In this document: one piece after another, positions 1 to 7,720 of the stretch | Numbering within the stretch: the stretch's first letter is position 1 | Layout: each line of letters begins with the position of its first letter | Program-made: the position numbers and the translations under genes | Assembly (NCBI RefSeq): GCF_015500055.1 | Contig: NZ_CP045492.1 | Coordinates: 2,428,501 to 2,492,500 of the forward strand | Length of the DNA stretch: 64,000 bases | Direction of reading: 5' to 3' | DNA from: Mesorhizobium sp. NBSH29 | Lineage (GTDB): Bacteria; Pseudomonadota; Alphaproteobacteria; Rhizobiales; Rhizobiaceae | Notes under the pieces: model-generated | The model's input: only the letters and a program-made list of their open reading frames with translations | Told to the model about the DNA's origin: nothing | Databases searched by the model: none

Positions 1-1
1 C

Positions 2-448
2 CACAACACACAGTGGGTGGCAGCCGGTGACCGGCACGTCATGAACGAAACCGGTGAGATCATGGCTGTTTTCGATCAGGCTGCCGCTGAAATGTATGCT
101 GAGCGCACCGGAAACAAGGTCGATGAGATCAAAGAAATGCTCGACGCTGAAACTTGGCTTGCCGGCCAAGGCGCGGTCGACAAAGGATTCGCTGACACCA
201 CTGCTGATTTCGATGTCGAGCCAGCCGAGGTCAGCAATTCCACCTCCGCACTGTACCGACTGGAAGCCGCGCTGGCCTCCGGCAAGCCTGTGCCGCGCTC
301 TGAGCGCCGCAAGCTTATGAAAGAGATTGTCGAGGGCATGCCGAGCGCTGCCTTCGATCCCGCCAAGCCGGGCGCTGGCGAAGCCGCTGTCGACGACAGC
401 ACATCCCTGACCCTTGCTCTAGCGCGACTGAAGCTCGCGCGGGCTTAA
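2..448 (+). CDS. Phage prohead (head maturation) protease, ClpP-related, C-terminal part
   Basis: The frame is open to the left edge, so the N-terminal part, including most of the protease fold, is missing. The visible part carries a ClpP-like C-terminal pattern (AAEMYAERTG followed by DAETWLAGQGAVDKGFAD), which is typical of the ClpP/S49-related phage head maturation proteases. These cleave the scaffold or delta domain of the capsid protein during head assembly. The position 15 bp upstream of the major capsid gene is the standard HK97-like order. The last 60 residues are a low-conservation tail. An internal methionine or GTG near position 17 is not the true start. Confidence 0.85.
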   Translation, partial: HNTQWVAAGDRHVMNETGEIMAVFDQAAAEMYAERTGNKVDEIKEMLDAETWLAGQGAVDKGFADTTADFDVEPAEVSNSTSALYRLEAALASGKPVPRSERRKLMKEIVEGMPSAAFDPAKPGAGEAAVDDSTSLTLALARLKLARA

Positions 449-463
449 TAAGGAACCATCCAC

Positions 464-1675
464 ATGTCAAAGACCACACAGGAGCTCCTGACGGAGGTCT
501 CCAACGAACTCGTGCGCGTGAGCGACGAGTTTTCCCGCAAAGCCGAAGCCGCGATGGCCGAGGTCAAGAACTATGGCAAGCTTTCGGAAGACACCAAGGG
601 CGTGGTCGATGAGCTAGCCACGACCCAGACCGCGCTGACCGGCGCTGTCGATGACCTCAAGGCTCGCCTTGGTGAAGTCGAACAGAAAGGCGCTCGCCGC
701 AGCGGCGATGCGTCCGAGCGTCCCAAGTCATTCGGCCAACAGGTGATTGAGGGGGGAGCTCTAAAGGGCGTCACTTCGAGCATTGGACGCGGAAAGAGCA
801 TCAGCGTTCCCGTGACGAACGTCACTACATCGCCTGACATCGCCGAGGGCGTCGTGGAGCCGCAGCGGTTGCCCGGCATCGACGTGATGCCGAAGCAGCG
901 GCTGTTCATCCGCGACCTGATCGCACCTGGGCGTACTACGTCGCCGGCCATCTTCTGGGTGCAGCAAACCGGCTTTACCAACGCCGCCGCAATCATTGCG
1001 ACAGAAGGCACCGCAAAGCCGTATTCCGACATCGAGTTCGCCACCAAGATCACGCCGGTCGCAACGATCGCGCACATGTTCAAGGCGTCGAAACAGATCC
1101 TTGATGACTTCACGCAGTTGCAGTCCATGATTGACGCCGAAATGCGTTATGGCCTGAAGTTCGTAGAAGAGCAGCAGATTCTGTTCGGCTCTGGTCTTGG
1201 CGGCAATCTCGAAGGCATCGTCCCGCAGGCGGAGGCATTCGCGCCTGCGTTCGCTGTGGAGAACCAGACGCCGATTGACGATCTGCGTCTTGCAATGTTG
1301 CAGGCGCAGCTCGCGCGCCTGCCGGCCGATGGCTTTGTCCTGCACTTCATCGATTGGGCGAAGATCGAACTGACCAAGGACACCCTTGGCCGATATATCA
1401 TCGGCAACCCGCTTAGCCTGGCCGGCCCGACACTTTGGGGCCTGCCTGTCGTCGCGACGGAAGCTCCGGAGTTTGAGGGCGAATTCCTGACGGGTGCTTT
1501 CCGAATCGCCGCTCAAATCTTCGACCGTGAAGATGCGAACGTCGTGGTTTCGACTGAAAACGTCGACGATTTTGAGAAAAACCTCATCTCGATCCGTTGC
1601 GAAGAACGCCTGGCACTTGCGGTCAAGCGTCCGGAAGCCTTCGTCACTGGCCCGTTTACGGTGCCAGCGCCGTAA
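464..1675 (+). CDS. Phage major capsid protein, HK97 family
   Basis: 403 residues, the usual size for an HK97 gp5-type capsid precursor. Residues 1-80 are charged and helical, like the delta/scaffold domain removed by the upstream protease. After a Gly/Ser-rich stretch, the fold begins around residue 110 (TTSPDIAEGVVEPQRLPG) and continues with the spine and A-domain pattern (ATEGTAKPYSDIEF, KASKQILDDF, FGSGLGG). It assembles the icosahedral head. The start ATG has the Shine-Dalgarno-like AAGGAACC upstream. A G-rich hairpin-like sequence (about 1692-1713) follows the gene, as is common after highly expressed capsid genes. Confidence 0.95.
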   Translation: MSKTTQELLTEVSNELVRVSDEFSRKAEAAMAEVKNYGKLSEDTKGVVDELATTQTALTGAVDDLKARLGEVEQKGARRSGDASERPKSFGQQVIEGGALKGVTSSIGRGKSISVPVTNVTTSPDIAEGVVEPQRLPGIDVMPKQRLFIRDLIAPGRTTSPAIFWVQQTGFTNAAAIIATEGTAKPYSDIEFATKITPVATIAHMFKASKQILDDFTQLQSMIDAEMRYGLKFVEEQQILFGSGLGGNLEGIVPQAEAFAPAFAVENQTPIDDLRLAMLQAQLARLPADGFVLHFIDWAKIELTKDTLGRYIIGNPLSLAGPTLWGLPVVATEAPEFEGEFLTGAFRIAAQIFDREDANVVVSTENVDDFEKNLISIRCEERLALAVKRPEAFVTGPFTVPAP

Positions 1676-1739
1676 CATTTCGGCTCATCAAGGGGGGCGT
1701 GTTCTGCTCGCCCTCTCTATGAACCGAAGGAGCATCACC

Positions 1740-1934
1740 ATGAAACTCACAGCATTGAAAACCTTTCGACACGGGGCCAACGTTTACCGGCGCGGCGCGT
1801 CTGTCACGATGTCCGACGCTCAGGCGAAGGGATTTATCGGCCGGAAGCTCGTTGCCGAGACCAAGCTCGAGGCCAAGACCGGACCTAAACCGCGCGCTAA
1901 AAAATCGGATGACGCAGAGCAGAGCGCAGACTGA
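1740..1934 (+). CDS. Small phage protein between capsid and connector genes
   Basis: 64 residues. The start ATG is chosen because CGAAGGAG lies 8-10 bases upstream; longer upstream readings overlap the capsid gene and have no ribosome site. The N-terminal half (MKLTALKTFRHGANVYRRGA) reads as a small beta-type domain with the look of a head-decoration or joining accessory protein. The C-terminus is Lys/Ala/Pro-rich. Its stop overlaps the next start by one base, so it is translated in the head-tail connector operon. The function is not recognised. Confidence 0.7.
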   Translation: MKLTALKTFRHGANVYRRGASVTMSDAQAKGFIGRKLVAETKLEAKTGPKPRAKKSDDAEQSAD

Positions 1935-2485
1935 TGCACCGCCCCGTCCTTGTCACCGCGCCAGCGTCAATGCCTGTCACACTGGACGAGGCCAAAGCGC
2001 AGTTACGCGTCGATTCTGCGGATGACAGCACGCTGATCGAAGGCATGATCCAAGCTGCTACCGATCATCTGGACGGCTGGACGGGAATCCTCGGTCGTTG
2101 CCTGGTGGAGCAGACATGGAAACAGGACTTCGATGGGTTCTCCTCCTGCCTGCCACTGCCGCTTGGCCCGGTTATGTCTGTCACTAGTGTCGAGTACACC
2201 GATACCAACGGCGCTCCAGCCACGGTTGATCCGGGAGCATATTCGGTCAAGACCGATGCTGGCGGACAGTCCCGGATTGAGTTCAAAGGCGTGTCTGTGT
2301 CCGGCCCAGTCTCAGTCACCTACATCGCCGGCTATGAATCCGTACCACCTGCTCTCAAAACCGCGATCCTCCTGCTGGTGGGACACTGGTACGCCCACCG
2401 CGAGGCCGTGACGGGCGATAGCGCGATTGTTCTTCCGATGGCTGTGGATGCGCTGATTGCGCCTTTTCGAAGGGTTGGGGTCTGA
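1934..2485 (+). CDS. Head-tail connector protein, gp6-like / phiE125 gp8 family
   Basis: 183 residues. The N-terminal pattern VTLDEAKAQLRVD followed by a helical region and a DGWTGILGRCLVEQTW segment is characteristic of the phage gp6-like head-tail connector (adaptor) proteins. These form a ring below the portal. The C-terminus AILLLVGHWYAHREAV is also typical of the family. The gene starts within the stop codon of the preceding gene and its own stop overlaps the next start, indicating coupled translation of the connector genes. Confidence 0.85.
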   Translation: MHRPVLVTAPASMPVTLDEAKAQLRVDSADDSTLIEGMIQAATDHLDGWTGILGRCLVEQTWKQDFDGFSSCLPLPLGPVMSVTSVEYTDTNGAPATVDPGAYSVKTDAGGQSRIEFKGVSVSGPVSVTYIAGYESVPPALKTAILLLVGHWYAHREAVTGDSAIVLPMAVDALIAPFRRVGV

Positions 2486-2823
2486 TGCCCGGTGCTGGGA
2501 AACTTGACCGCCGCATAACAATCGAGCGGTTCACCTCGATCAAAGACGAATACAATGAAGATGTCGAAACATGGGCCGCTCTCACCACTGTTTGGGCGCA
2601 GCGCAAAGACGTTTCGGATGGCGAGAATTTTGCTGCCGGCCAAGTCGGGTCCATTCTCCGCAGCAGGTTTGTGATCCGGTCCAGCTTGTTGGCAAAGACC
2701 ATCACGCCAGTGGATCGCCTGAATTACGACGGCGCGATCTGGAATATCCAGGGCGTTAAAGAGACGGCCGAGGGTCGCAACCAGTTTATCGAGATTACGG
2801 CGGTTCGCGATGCGGACATCTAA
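2485..2823 (+). CDS. Phage head closure (head-tail joining) protein
   Basis: 112 residues, the usual length for head closure proteins of the SPP1 gp16 / Phage_H_T_join type. Visible family features are GKLDRRITIERF at the N-terminus, EDVETWAALTTVWAQ, and a late-beta region RLNYDGAIWNIQGVKE. The protein would close the connector channel after DNA packaging and provide the tail docking surface. It is one-base overlapped with the upstream connector gene and overlaps the next gene by 14 bases. Confidence 0.88.
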   Translation: MPGAGKLDRRITIERFTSIKDEYNEDVETWAALTTVWAQRKDVSDGENFAAGQVGSILRSRFVIRSSLLAKTITPVDRLNYDGAIWNIQGVKETAEGRNQFIEITAVRDADI

Positions 2824-3349
2824 AACCGTAAAAATCGAGGGCCTGCGCGATTTGGACGAGGCGCTTGGAAAACTGACGAAAGCGACAGCAAAAGGTGTTC
2901 TCAATCGAACGTTGAAAAAAGCTGCCACACCAATCCGAGACAGCGCGCAATCGCACGCACCGTCCCAAACCGGCGAACTTAAGCGGCGTATCGTCATGAG
3001 TGCAAAGAAGCCAAAAGGTCACGATGCTGGCAACAATGTATTTGCGGAAGCGATGCGGAGCGGGGCAACGCGAGCAGAAGCCGGCCAAGCCTTACGTGGC
3101 GCCAGAAAGGCGAACCCGAATGATTTCGCCGAGATATTTGTTGGACCGCTCCAATCTCGCAACAAGCAGGCGGCAATCAAAACGATCGTGCAGGAATTCG
3201 GGTCAGAAAACCAACCGGGGCATCCCTACATGCGTCCGGCATGGGACGGCAACAAAGACAAGGCGCTCAGCATCATCGTGAACGAACTTGGCGGCGAGAT
3301 CATGAAAGCCGCGCAGCGTTTGGCCAAACGAGCCGCAAAAGGCAAATAG
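2810..3349 (+). CDS. HK97 gp10-family neck / tail completion protein
   Basis: 179 residues. The pattern IEGLRDLDEALGKL, KAATPIRDSAQSHAP, TGELKRRI and a C-terminal FGSENQPGHPYMRPAWD is diagnostic of the HK97-gp10 family. The family acts at the head-tail interface or at the end of the tail tube. The start overlaps the head closure gene by 14 bases. The length is slightly above the family norm because of a Lys/Arg/Ala-rich C-terminus. Confidence 0.88.
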   Translation: MRTSKTVKIEGLRDLDEALGKLTKATAKGVLNRTLKKAATPIRDSAQSHAPSQTGELKRRIVMSAKKPKGHDAGNNVFAEAMRSGATRAEAGQALRGARKANPNDFAEIFVGPLQSRNKQAAIKTIVQEFGSENQPGHPYMRPAWDGNKDKALSIIVNELGGEIMKAAQRLAKRAAKGK

Positions 3350-3350
3350 C

Positions 3351-3719
3351 ATGGAAATTCTGCTGACCACCCTGCTTGCGCCGGTCGCAGGCGGCAACCG
3401 CTATTGGGTTCGCGCACCGCAGGGGCAGAAGCCGCCCTATGTCATCATGCAGCGGATCACCGGTATTCGCGATTACCATCTCCAAGGCGCGTCGGGACTG
3501 GTCGAAAGCCGGGTGCAGATCGACTGCTACGACAAGGCCTATTCAAGCGTGGCCTCAATGGCCCGCAGCGTCGTCTCGATCCTGTCCGGGCACCGCGCCG
3601 GCATCATCCAAGGCATTTTCATCGACAGCGAGCGTGATCTTCCGGCAGCGGACGCCGGCGACGTGACCAGCCTTTTCCGCAAGTCAATCGACATCATCAT
3701 TCAACACAAGGAAGCATAA
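3351..3719 (+). CDS. Tail terminator / tail completion protein, DUF3168 family
   Basis: 122 residues. It shows the DUF3168 arrangement: a short helix, then PYVIMQRITG, a Gly/Ser loop, then LVESRVQIDCYDKAYSSVASMARSV, and an end that returns to a beta strand (SLFRKSIDIII). These proteins cap the tail tube and join it to the head connector. The place between the gp10-like gene and the tail tube gene is the canonical one. The start lies one base after the previous stop. Confidence 0.85.
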   Translation: MEILLTTLLAPVAGGNRYWVRAPQGQKPPYVIMQRITGIRDYHLQGASGLVESRVQIDCYDKAYSSVASMARSVVSILSGHRAGIIQGIFIDSERDLPAADAGDVTSLFRKSIDIIIQHKEA

Positions 3720-3721
3720 TC

Positions 3722-4411
3722 ATGGCCGACACAGCCGCAAGGATTGGTTACGGGACGGTTCTCGAAATCGCACTCGCAACCGCGCCGACAGCCTTCACTT
3801 TCATTCGAGAAACTTTCAGCGCCACACCTCCGTCTGATACGGACGATCAGGTCGATGCCACGCATTTCCAGAGCCCGAACCGCTACCGGGAATTTATTCC
3901 CGGCTTGACCGATGCGGGCGAGGCATCATTTGAAATGAACTATGTGCCGGGCTCGGCAACGGATCGCTTCCTGAACTCAATCAAGGGCAAGCGCATCGTC
4001 TGTCGTCTCACGTTCCCAAATGGCGTCCAGATCATCTTCTCGGCCTCGCGCGGATCTTACGAAAAAGACGTGCCAATCGATGACAAGATGACCGCAACCT
4101 TGACGCTGAAAGTGTCGGGCGAACCTGTAATTACGGAAATTGCGGCGCCTATCAATCTGTTGGTCCCGTCGATCTCTGGAACTCCAAAGGTCGGCCTGCC
4201 GCTTACTGTAGACGGCGGCGCATGGGCTGGGGCGATGGAACTGACCTATCAGTGGAAAGTAGCGGCAGCTGTCGTAGCGGGCGCTACAGGGTCATCCTAC
4301 GTTCCTGTCGTTGGCGATGCGACCAAGACTGTCACCGTGGCAGTGACAGGCACGAATGACGGCTTCACCACTGTCGTTACGTCTGCCGCAACCTCGGCGG
4401 TGGCCGCATAA
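3722..4411 (+). CDS. Phage tail tube (major tail) protein with C-terminal Ig-like domain
   Basis: 229 residues. Residues 1-140 are a tail-tube fold of the siphovirus type (VDATHFQSPNRYREFIPGLTDAGEAS, then MNYVPGSATDRFL). Residues about 145-229 form a separate Ig-like/BIG-type repeat (PSISGTPKVGLPLTVDGGAW, YQWKVAAAVVAGATGSSYVP). Such domains decorate the outside of some tail tubes and may bind cell-surface sugars. The stop overlaps the start of the next gene by one base. The role is firm; the function of the Ig domain is inference. Confidence 0.9.
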   Translation: MADTAARIGYGTVLEIALATAPTAFTFIRETFSATPPSDTDDQVDATHFQSPNRYREFIPGLTDAGEASFEMNYVPGSATDRFLNSIKGKRIVCRLTFPNGVQIIFSASRGSYEKDVPIDDKMTATLTLKVSGEPVITEIAAPINLLVPSISGTPKVGLPLTVDGGAWAGAMELTYQWKVAAAVVAGATGSSYVPVVGDATKTVTVAVTGTNDGFTTVVTSAATSAVAA

Positions 4412-4761
4412 TGGCAAACCGCGAACGGGGCGAAATCGGCTTCAAGTCCGGCGGCAAAGACTGGACCCTGAAACTCGGCGTCAATGCCATGTGCGAAATC
4501 GAAACGGAGGTGGACAAGTCCATCTCCGAAATCGGCGTGCTGCTTGGCGACCCGAAAACCGCGACCATGAAGCTTGTTCGCGCGGTCATGTGGGGCGGGC
4601 TGCAAGAGCATCACGATGGCGTGACGATTACAGAGGTTGGCGGCATCATTGACGATATCGGCATGTTGGCAGCCGGCAAGTTGATTGGTGACGCATTCAT
4701 GGCTGCTTCACCTGACGCGAAGGGCGGTGAACCCCGCCCCAAGAAGGCGGCGACCGAATAG
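4411..4761 (+). CDS. Tail assembly chaperone, short form (gpG-like, GTA-related)
   Basis: 116 residues. The N-terminal part (MANRERGEIGFKSGGKDWTLKLGVNAMCEIE) resembles the small tail-assembly protein found between tail tube and tape measure in rhizobial phages and gene transfer agents. The C-terminus is basic and Pro-rich (GGEPRPKKAATE). The stop lies 30 bases inside a second open frame that reads on from position 4731. The position and the overlap match the lambda gpG/gpGT arrangement, in which chaperones coat the tape measure before tube polymerisation. Confidence 0.8.
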   Translation: MANRERGEIGFKSGGKDWTLKLGVNAMCEIETEVDKSISEIGVLLGDPKTATMKLVRAVMWGGLQEHHDGVTITEVGGIIDDIGMLAAGKLIGDAFMAASPDAKGGEPRPKKAATE

Positions 4762-5072
4762 ACTGGTCGTCGCTGGTAAGATCCTGGGTTGAAGCTGGTC
4801 AGCCATATGAACTCTTTTGGCGTCTGACCCTGAGGGAAATCGACAACATTTTGTCCGGAGTGGCTTCGAGGTTCAGCCGAGAACACAACGAGCGCGCATG
4901 GATGGCTTGGCATATCGCATATCTTTCCGCCTATGCGCCCGAGAAGCCGAAGAATTTTACCAAGCTCAAGAACCTGCTCCAAAGCGACAAATCCGCGAAA
5001 ATCGCAAAGCCCGACTGGCAGCGCGACTTTGCATCGTTTTCCGCTTGGGCTGGATCATTCAAAGGTAAGTGA
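4731..5072 (+). CDS. Tail assembly chaperone, frameshift extension (gpT-like)
   Basis: The frame is open from 4731 to the stop at 5070-5072 and has no ATG until 4902; the only earlier start-like codon is TTG at 4851. Yet the translation from about 4760 is clearly protein-like (DWSSLVRSWVEAGQPYELF, then WRLTLREIDNILSGVA). It has the 'W..L...G....FWRLT' pattern seen in small tail chaperones of rhizobial phages and gene transfer agents. It is in the -1 frame relative to the short chaperone, so the likely product is a fusion with that protein by ribosomal frameshifting in 4731-4758. The end overlaps the tape-measure start region. Confidence 0.7.
   Translation, partial: TPPQEGGDRIDWSSLVRSWVEAGQPYELFWRLTLREIDNILSGVASRFSREHNERAWMAWHIAYLSAYAPEKPKNFTKLKNLLQSDKSAKIAKPDWQRDFASFSAWAGSFKGK
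4737..4743 (+). other. Candidate -1 ribosomal slippage site
   Basis: In the short chaperone frame the codons here read CGC-CCC-AAG. A run of four C lets the P-site proline tRNA re-pair perfectly one base back; the A-site pairing (AAG to CAA) would be imperfect, so this is not a textbook X-XXY-YYZ heptamer. The window in which a -1 shift must happen is 4731-4758, and no better heptamer is seen there. The exact site is inference. Confidence 0.35.
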
Positions 5073-5074
5073 CA

Positions 5075-7198
5075 ATGGCTGGTAATGCAGTAATCGGCGC
5101 GCTTCGCGTCAATCTGGGGATCGACACGGCGCAGTTTTCGCAAGGGCTTGGCACGGCTCAATCGAGCCTCGCCAAGTTCGGCAAAACTGTCGCTCTGGCG
5201 GCTGCCGCTGCGGGTGCTGCGATTGCAGGCGCGCTGGCGGTTGGCGTCAAAAGCGCGTTGAACTCCGCAGACGAGATGTCGAAGATGGCGGCGAAGATCG
5301 GTATTCCAATCGAGGAATTATCGAAGCTGAAATATGTTGCCGATCTATCGGGAGTATCGCTTCAAGGGTTACAAACCAGCGTCGGCAAACTGTCGAAAAA
5401 TATGGCGGATGCCGCCGATGGCACTGGCGAAGGCAAGAAGGCATTTGATCGCCTTGGAATTTCAGTTGTTGGCGCCGACGGCAAGCTGAAATCTTCCAGC
5501 CAGGTCATGGCGGAAATCAGCGACAAGTTTGCGTCTATGCCGAACGGGGCACAGAAAACCGCGCTGGCGATGAAATTGATGGGCCGTGCCGGCGCGGACA
5601 TGATACCGCTTTTGAATGGCGGATCTGCTGCGCTAAACGGCATGTTGCTTGAGGCGAAGGCCTTGGGGCTTGAAGTCAGCCAGAAAACCGCGACCGCAGC
5701 TGAACAGTTCAACGACAACCTGTCGCGAATGGGATACGCGGTGACCGGGTTGACATTAGGCCTGACAGCGGCGCTTGCACCAGCTCTGGCGGTGATCTCC
5801 GATGCGATGGTGGTTTTTGTCCAGTGGATCTTGTCGGCGGTTGATTATCTGCCTGTTTTTGCTGAGTACCTTGCTGTTGCGGGCGGCGCGCTGGCGGTAA
5901 TGTTTTCACCAATGATCCTTGCTGCGGTTCTCAATCTTGCCGTTGCGATCAAGGTCAATCTCGTGGGCGCCTTCGTGGCTTTGAAAGCCGCAATCCTCGC
6001 AAACCCTCTGACTGCAATCGCGGTTGCAATAGCTGCGGTGATCGTCGCGGTTTACCATTTCCGCGATGCGATCAAACAGGCAATCGGGGTTGACGTCGTC
6101 GCCATTGTGAAGGGAGTCGGAAACGTCATCGTCGGCACCTTTGTCGGCGCCTTCAAGGCTATCAAATCCACATGGAGTACTCTGCCCGCAGCGTTGGGAG
6201 ATCTCGGCTACAAAGGCGCGAACAAATTTATAGACGCCATGAACTGGATGGTCGGGGAGGTCGTCGCGATCTTCAACGGCCTTATTGCGAAGATCAATGG
6301 AGGGCTGCGCAGCGCGGTCTCGGCGCTTGGTGGCGATGTTGCAAATGCAGTCCAGCTAGGCGACCTCGGAAGCCCGCAAAGCTATAAAAGCGCGGGGATC
6401 AAAAACCCTTACGCAGGTGTCGCTAACGACGTAGGCAGCAAAGTTAAGTCTGCTTTCAACGACGCCTATGCGAACGATTATATAGGCGGGATCGCTAAAT
6501 CCTTTTCCGGGCTCAACACGGGCCTAACTACGACCTCGGATCTACTTGATGACATTGGCGGCGGTGGGGCGTCCAAGGCCGGGAAAGCGATGAAGGATGC
6601 CGCGTTATCGGCAACCGATCCTTGGAAGGGGCTCCGTAAGTCTGTCGATTCCGCAAGCGAAGGGTTTAGCTTAGTCAAGGACGCCGCTAGCGGTTTCTTC
6701 TCGGATTTCATGAGCAACATCAAGTCGGGGCTCGGTGGATGGGCGTCCTTCGGTGAGGCTGCTCTGGGTGTTCTAAGCCGGATCGGTGAGAAGCTCACAG
6801 AGCTTGGAACCGACAGCTTGATCAACGGATTGTTTTCGGGATTCACCGGCAGCGGTGGTGGCGGTGGATTGCTCAAAAGCCTGTTCGGTGGGCTGGTTGG
6901 CTTTGCCAGCGGCGGAACAATCTTGCCTGGTGGAACAGGCGGTATTGACAGCCAGCTTGTCGCATTCCGCAAATCGCCCAACGAACAGGTCGATATCACC
7001 AAGCCAGGCCAACGAAGCGGGGGGAAAGCTTCGCCAACTGCGGTGAACATCAATGTTCGCGTATCAGGTGCCAACGGCAATTCGGAAATTCGCCAAATGG
7101 TTTCTGCGGGTGTCCGTGAGGGCATTGACCAGTTCAGCCGCCAAGAGCTTCCCGTTCGTGTCAATCAGATCAGTGAAGATCCAAGGGCGGTTGGCTGA
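5075..7198 (+). CDS. Phage tail tape measure protein
   Basis: About 707 residues. The N-terminal 40 residues (VIGALRVNLGIDTAQFSQGL) and the following Ala/Gly-rich hydrophobic stretch are typical tape-measure features, as are the membrane-like segments in the middle (residues about 225-330) and the Gly-rich C-terminus. The protein fixes tail length and is ejected with DNA; using the usual 0.15 nm per residue, the tail would be roughly 100 nm (inference). A GTG at 5069 could add two residues, but ATG 5075 has AAAGGTAA upstream. Its stop overlaps an ATG at 7198 (TGATG), the vestige of a coupled downstream start. Confidence 0.92.
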   Translation: MAGNAVIGALRVNLGIDTAQFSQGLGTAQSSLAKFGKTVALAAAAAGAAIAGALAVGVKSALNSADEMSKMAAKIGIPIEELSKLKYVADLSGVSLQGLQTSVGKLSKNMADAADGTGEGKKAFDRLGISVVGADGKLKSSSQVMAEISDKFASMPNGAQKTALAMKLMGRAGADMIPLLNGGSAALNGMLLEAKALGLEVSQKTATAAEQFNDNLSRMGYAVTGLTLGLTAALAPALAVISDAMVVFVQWILSAVDYLPVFAEYLAVAGGALAVMFSPMILAAVLNLAVAIKVNLVGAFVALKAAILANPLTAIAVAIAAVIVAVYHFRDAIKQAIGVDVVAIVKGVGNVIVGTFVGAFKAIKSTWSTLPAALGDLGYKGANKFIDAMNWMVGEVVAIFNGLIAKINGGLRSAVSALGGDVANAVQLGDLGSPQSYKSAGIKNPYAGVANDVGSKVKSAFNDAYANDYIGGIAKSFSGLNTGLTTTSDLLDDIGGGGASKAGKAMKDAALSATDPWKGLRKSVDSASEGFSLVKDAASGFFSDFMSNIKSGLGGWASFGEAALGVLSRIGEKLTELGTDSLINGLFSGFTGSGGGGGLLKSLFGGLVGFASGGTILPGGTGGIDSQLVAFRKSPNEQVDITKPGQRSGGKASPTAVNINVRVSGANGNSEIRQMVSAGVREGIDQFSRQELPVRVNQISEDPRAVG

Positions 7199-7215
7199 TG
7201 GCTATTGCATATCCG
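7198..7215 (+). repeat. Imperfect 18-bp direct repeat, left copy
   Basis: The sequence ATGGCTATTGCATATCCG matches the start of the downstream tail gene at 7703-7720 (ATGGCAATCACATATCCG) at 15 of 18 positions. Both would encode MAI-x-YP. The copies flank the reverse-strand gene at 7202-7597. Confidence 0.75.
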
Positions 7216-7597
7216 GGGGGCCAACAAACCCCATCTCTTGAAGTGCCTGCTGCAAATGCAATTCGATGGACGCAACTCTCTGATCCGATTTGGTCGGAAG
7301 AGGTAGGGAAAACGCTATTTGGAAGTCACCCTTCCCAAATATCATACCCACTGAGTGTCTGCCATTTTCATGCTTATGAGTGGAAAATGCAACTCGATCT
7401 ACGCGCAGCGTGCTGAGCTTTGATTTGTCTTTGTAATCCTTCTCGAAAAGGACTGCAGCGACCCAAGCAATAAACTCGCCTGGCGACGGTACTTGGATTT
7501 CCACTTTCGATGGATTCCCTTCAGTGTCCTCGCCTGACACTGTGAGCATCTTAGTTTCTGGGTCGTAATCGCCTTCCATCGGCATTTTGATTTTCAT
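7202..7597 (-). CDS. Reverse-strand moron-like gene of unknown function
   Basis: 131 residues, the only minus-strand gene inside the phage tail operon. The start is placed at 7597 because GGGAGGGG lies just upstream; a longer reading to 7660 lacks a ribosome site. The protein (MKIKMPMEGDYDPETKM...) is acidic and of mixed alpha/beta character, with no signal peptide or membrane segment. No family is recognised. Independent genes inserted between phage structural genes (morons) are often expressed from the prophage and alter host fitness or exclude other phages; that role is inference here. The stop codon lies within the flanking repeat. Confidence 0.7.
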   Translation of the reverse strand: MKIKMPMEGDYDPETKMLTVSGEDTEGNPSKVEIQVPSPGEFIAWVAAVLFEKDYKDKSKLSTLRVDRVAFSTHKHENGRHSVGMIFGKGDFQIAFSLPLPTKSDQRVASIELHLQQALQEMGFVGPPDMQ

Positions 7598-7702
7598 TAT
7601 CCCCTCCCTAATGAAGCAGCACCCAATCAAGGAAATGTTCCCATGTCGAGTCAGCATCACTTGGCGATAACGTGGGCCGCAGAGAATATCGGGTAACCAA
7701 TA

Positions 7703-7720
7703 ATGGCAATCACATATCCG
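7703..7720 (+). repeat. Imperfect 18-bp direct repeat, right copy
   Basis: First 18 bases of the downstream tail gene; partner of 7198-7215 (15 of 18 identical). The pair brackets the moron-like gene, suggesting that the original start coupled to the tape measure stop was separated from its gene by the insertion. Confidence 0.75.

Noticed and set aside
761-1678. 305-residue minus-strand open frame over the capsid gene
   Set aside because: Reverse-frame shadow of the capsid; biased composition (Arg, Asp, Leu) and no start signal.
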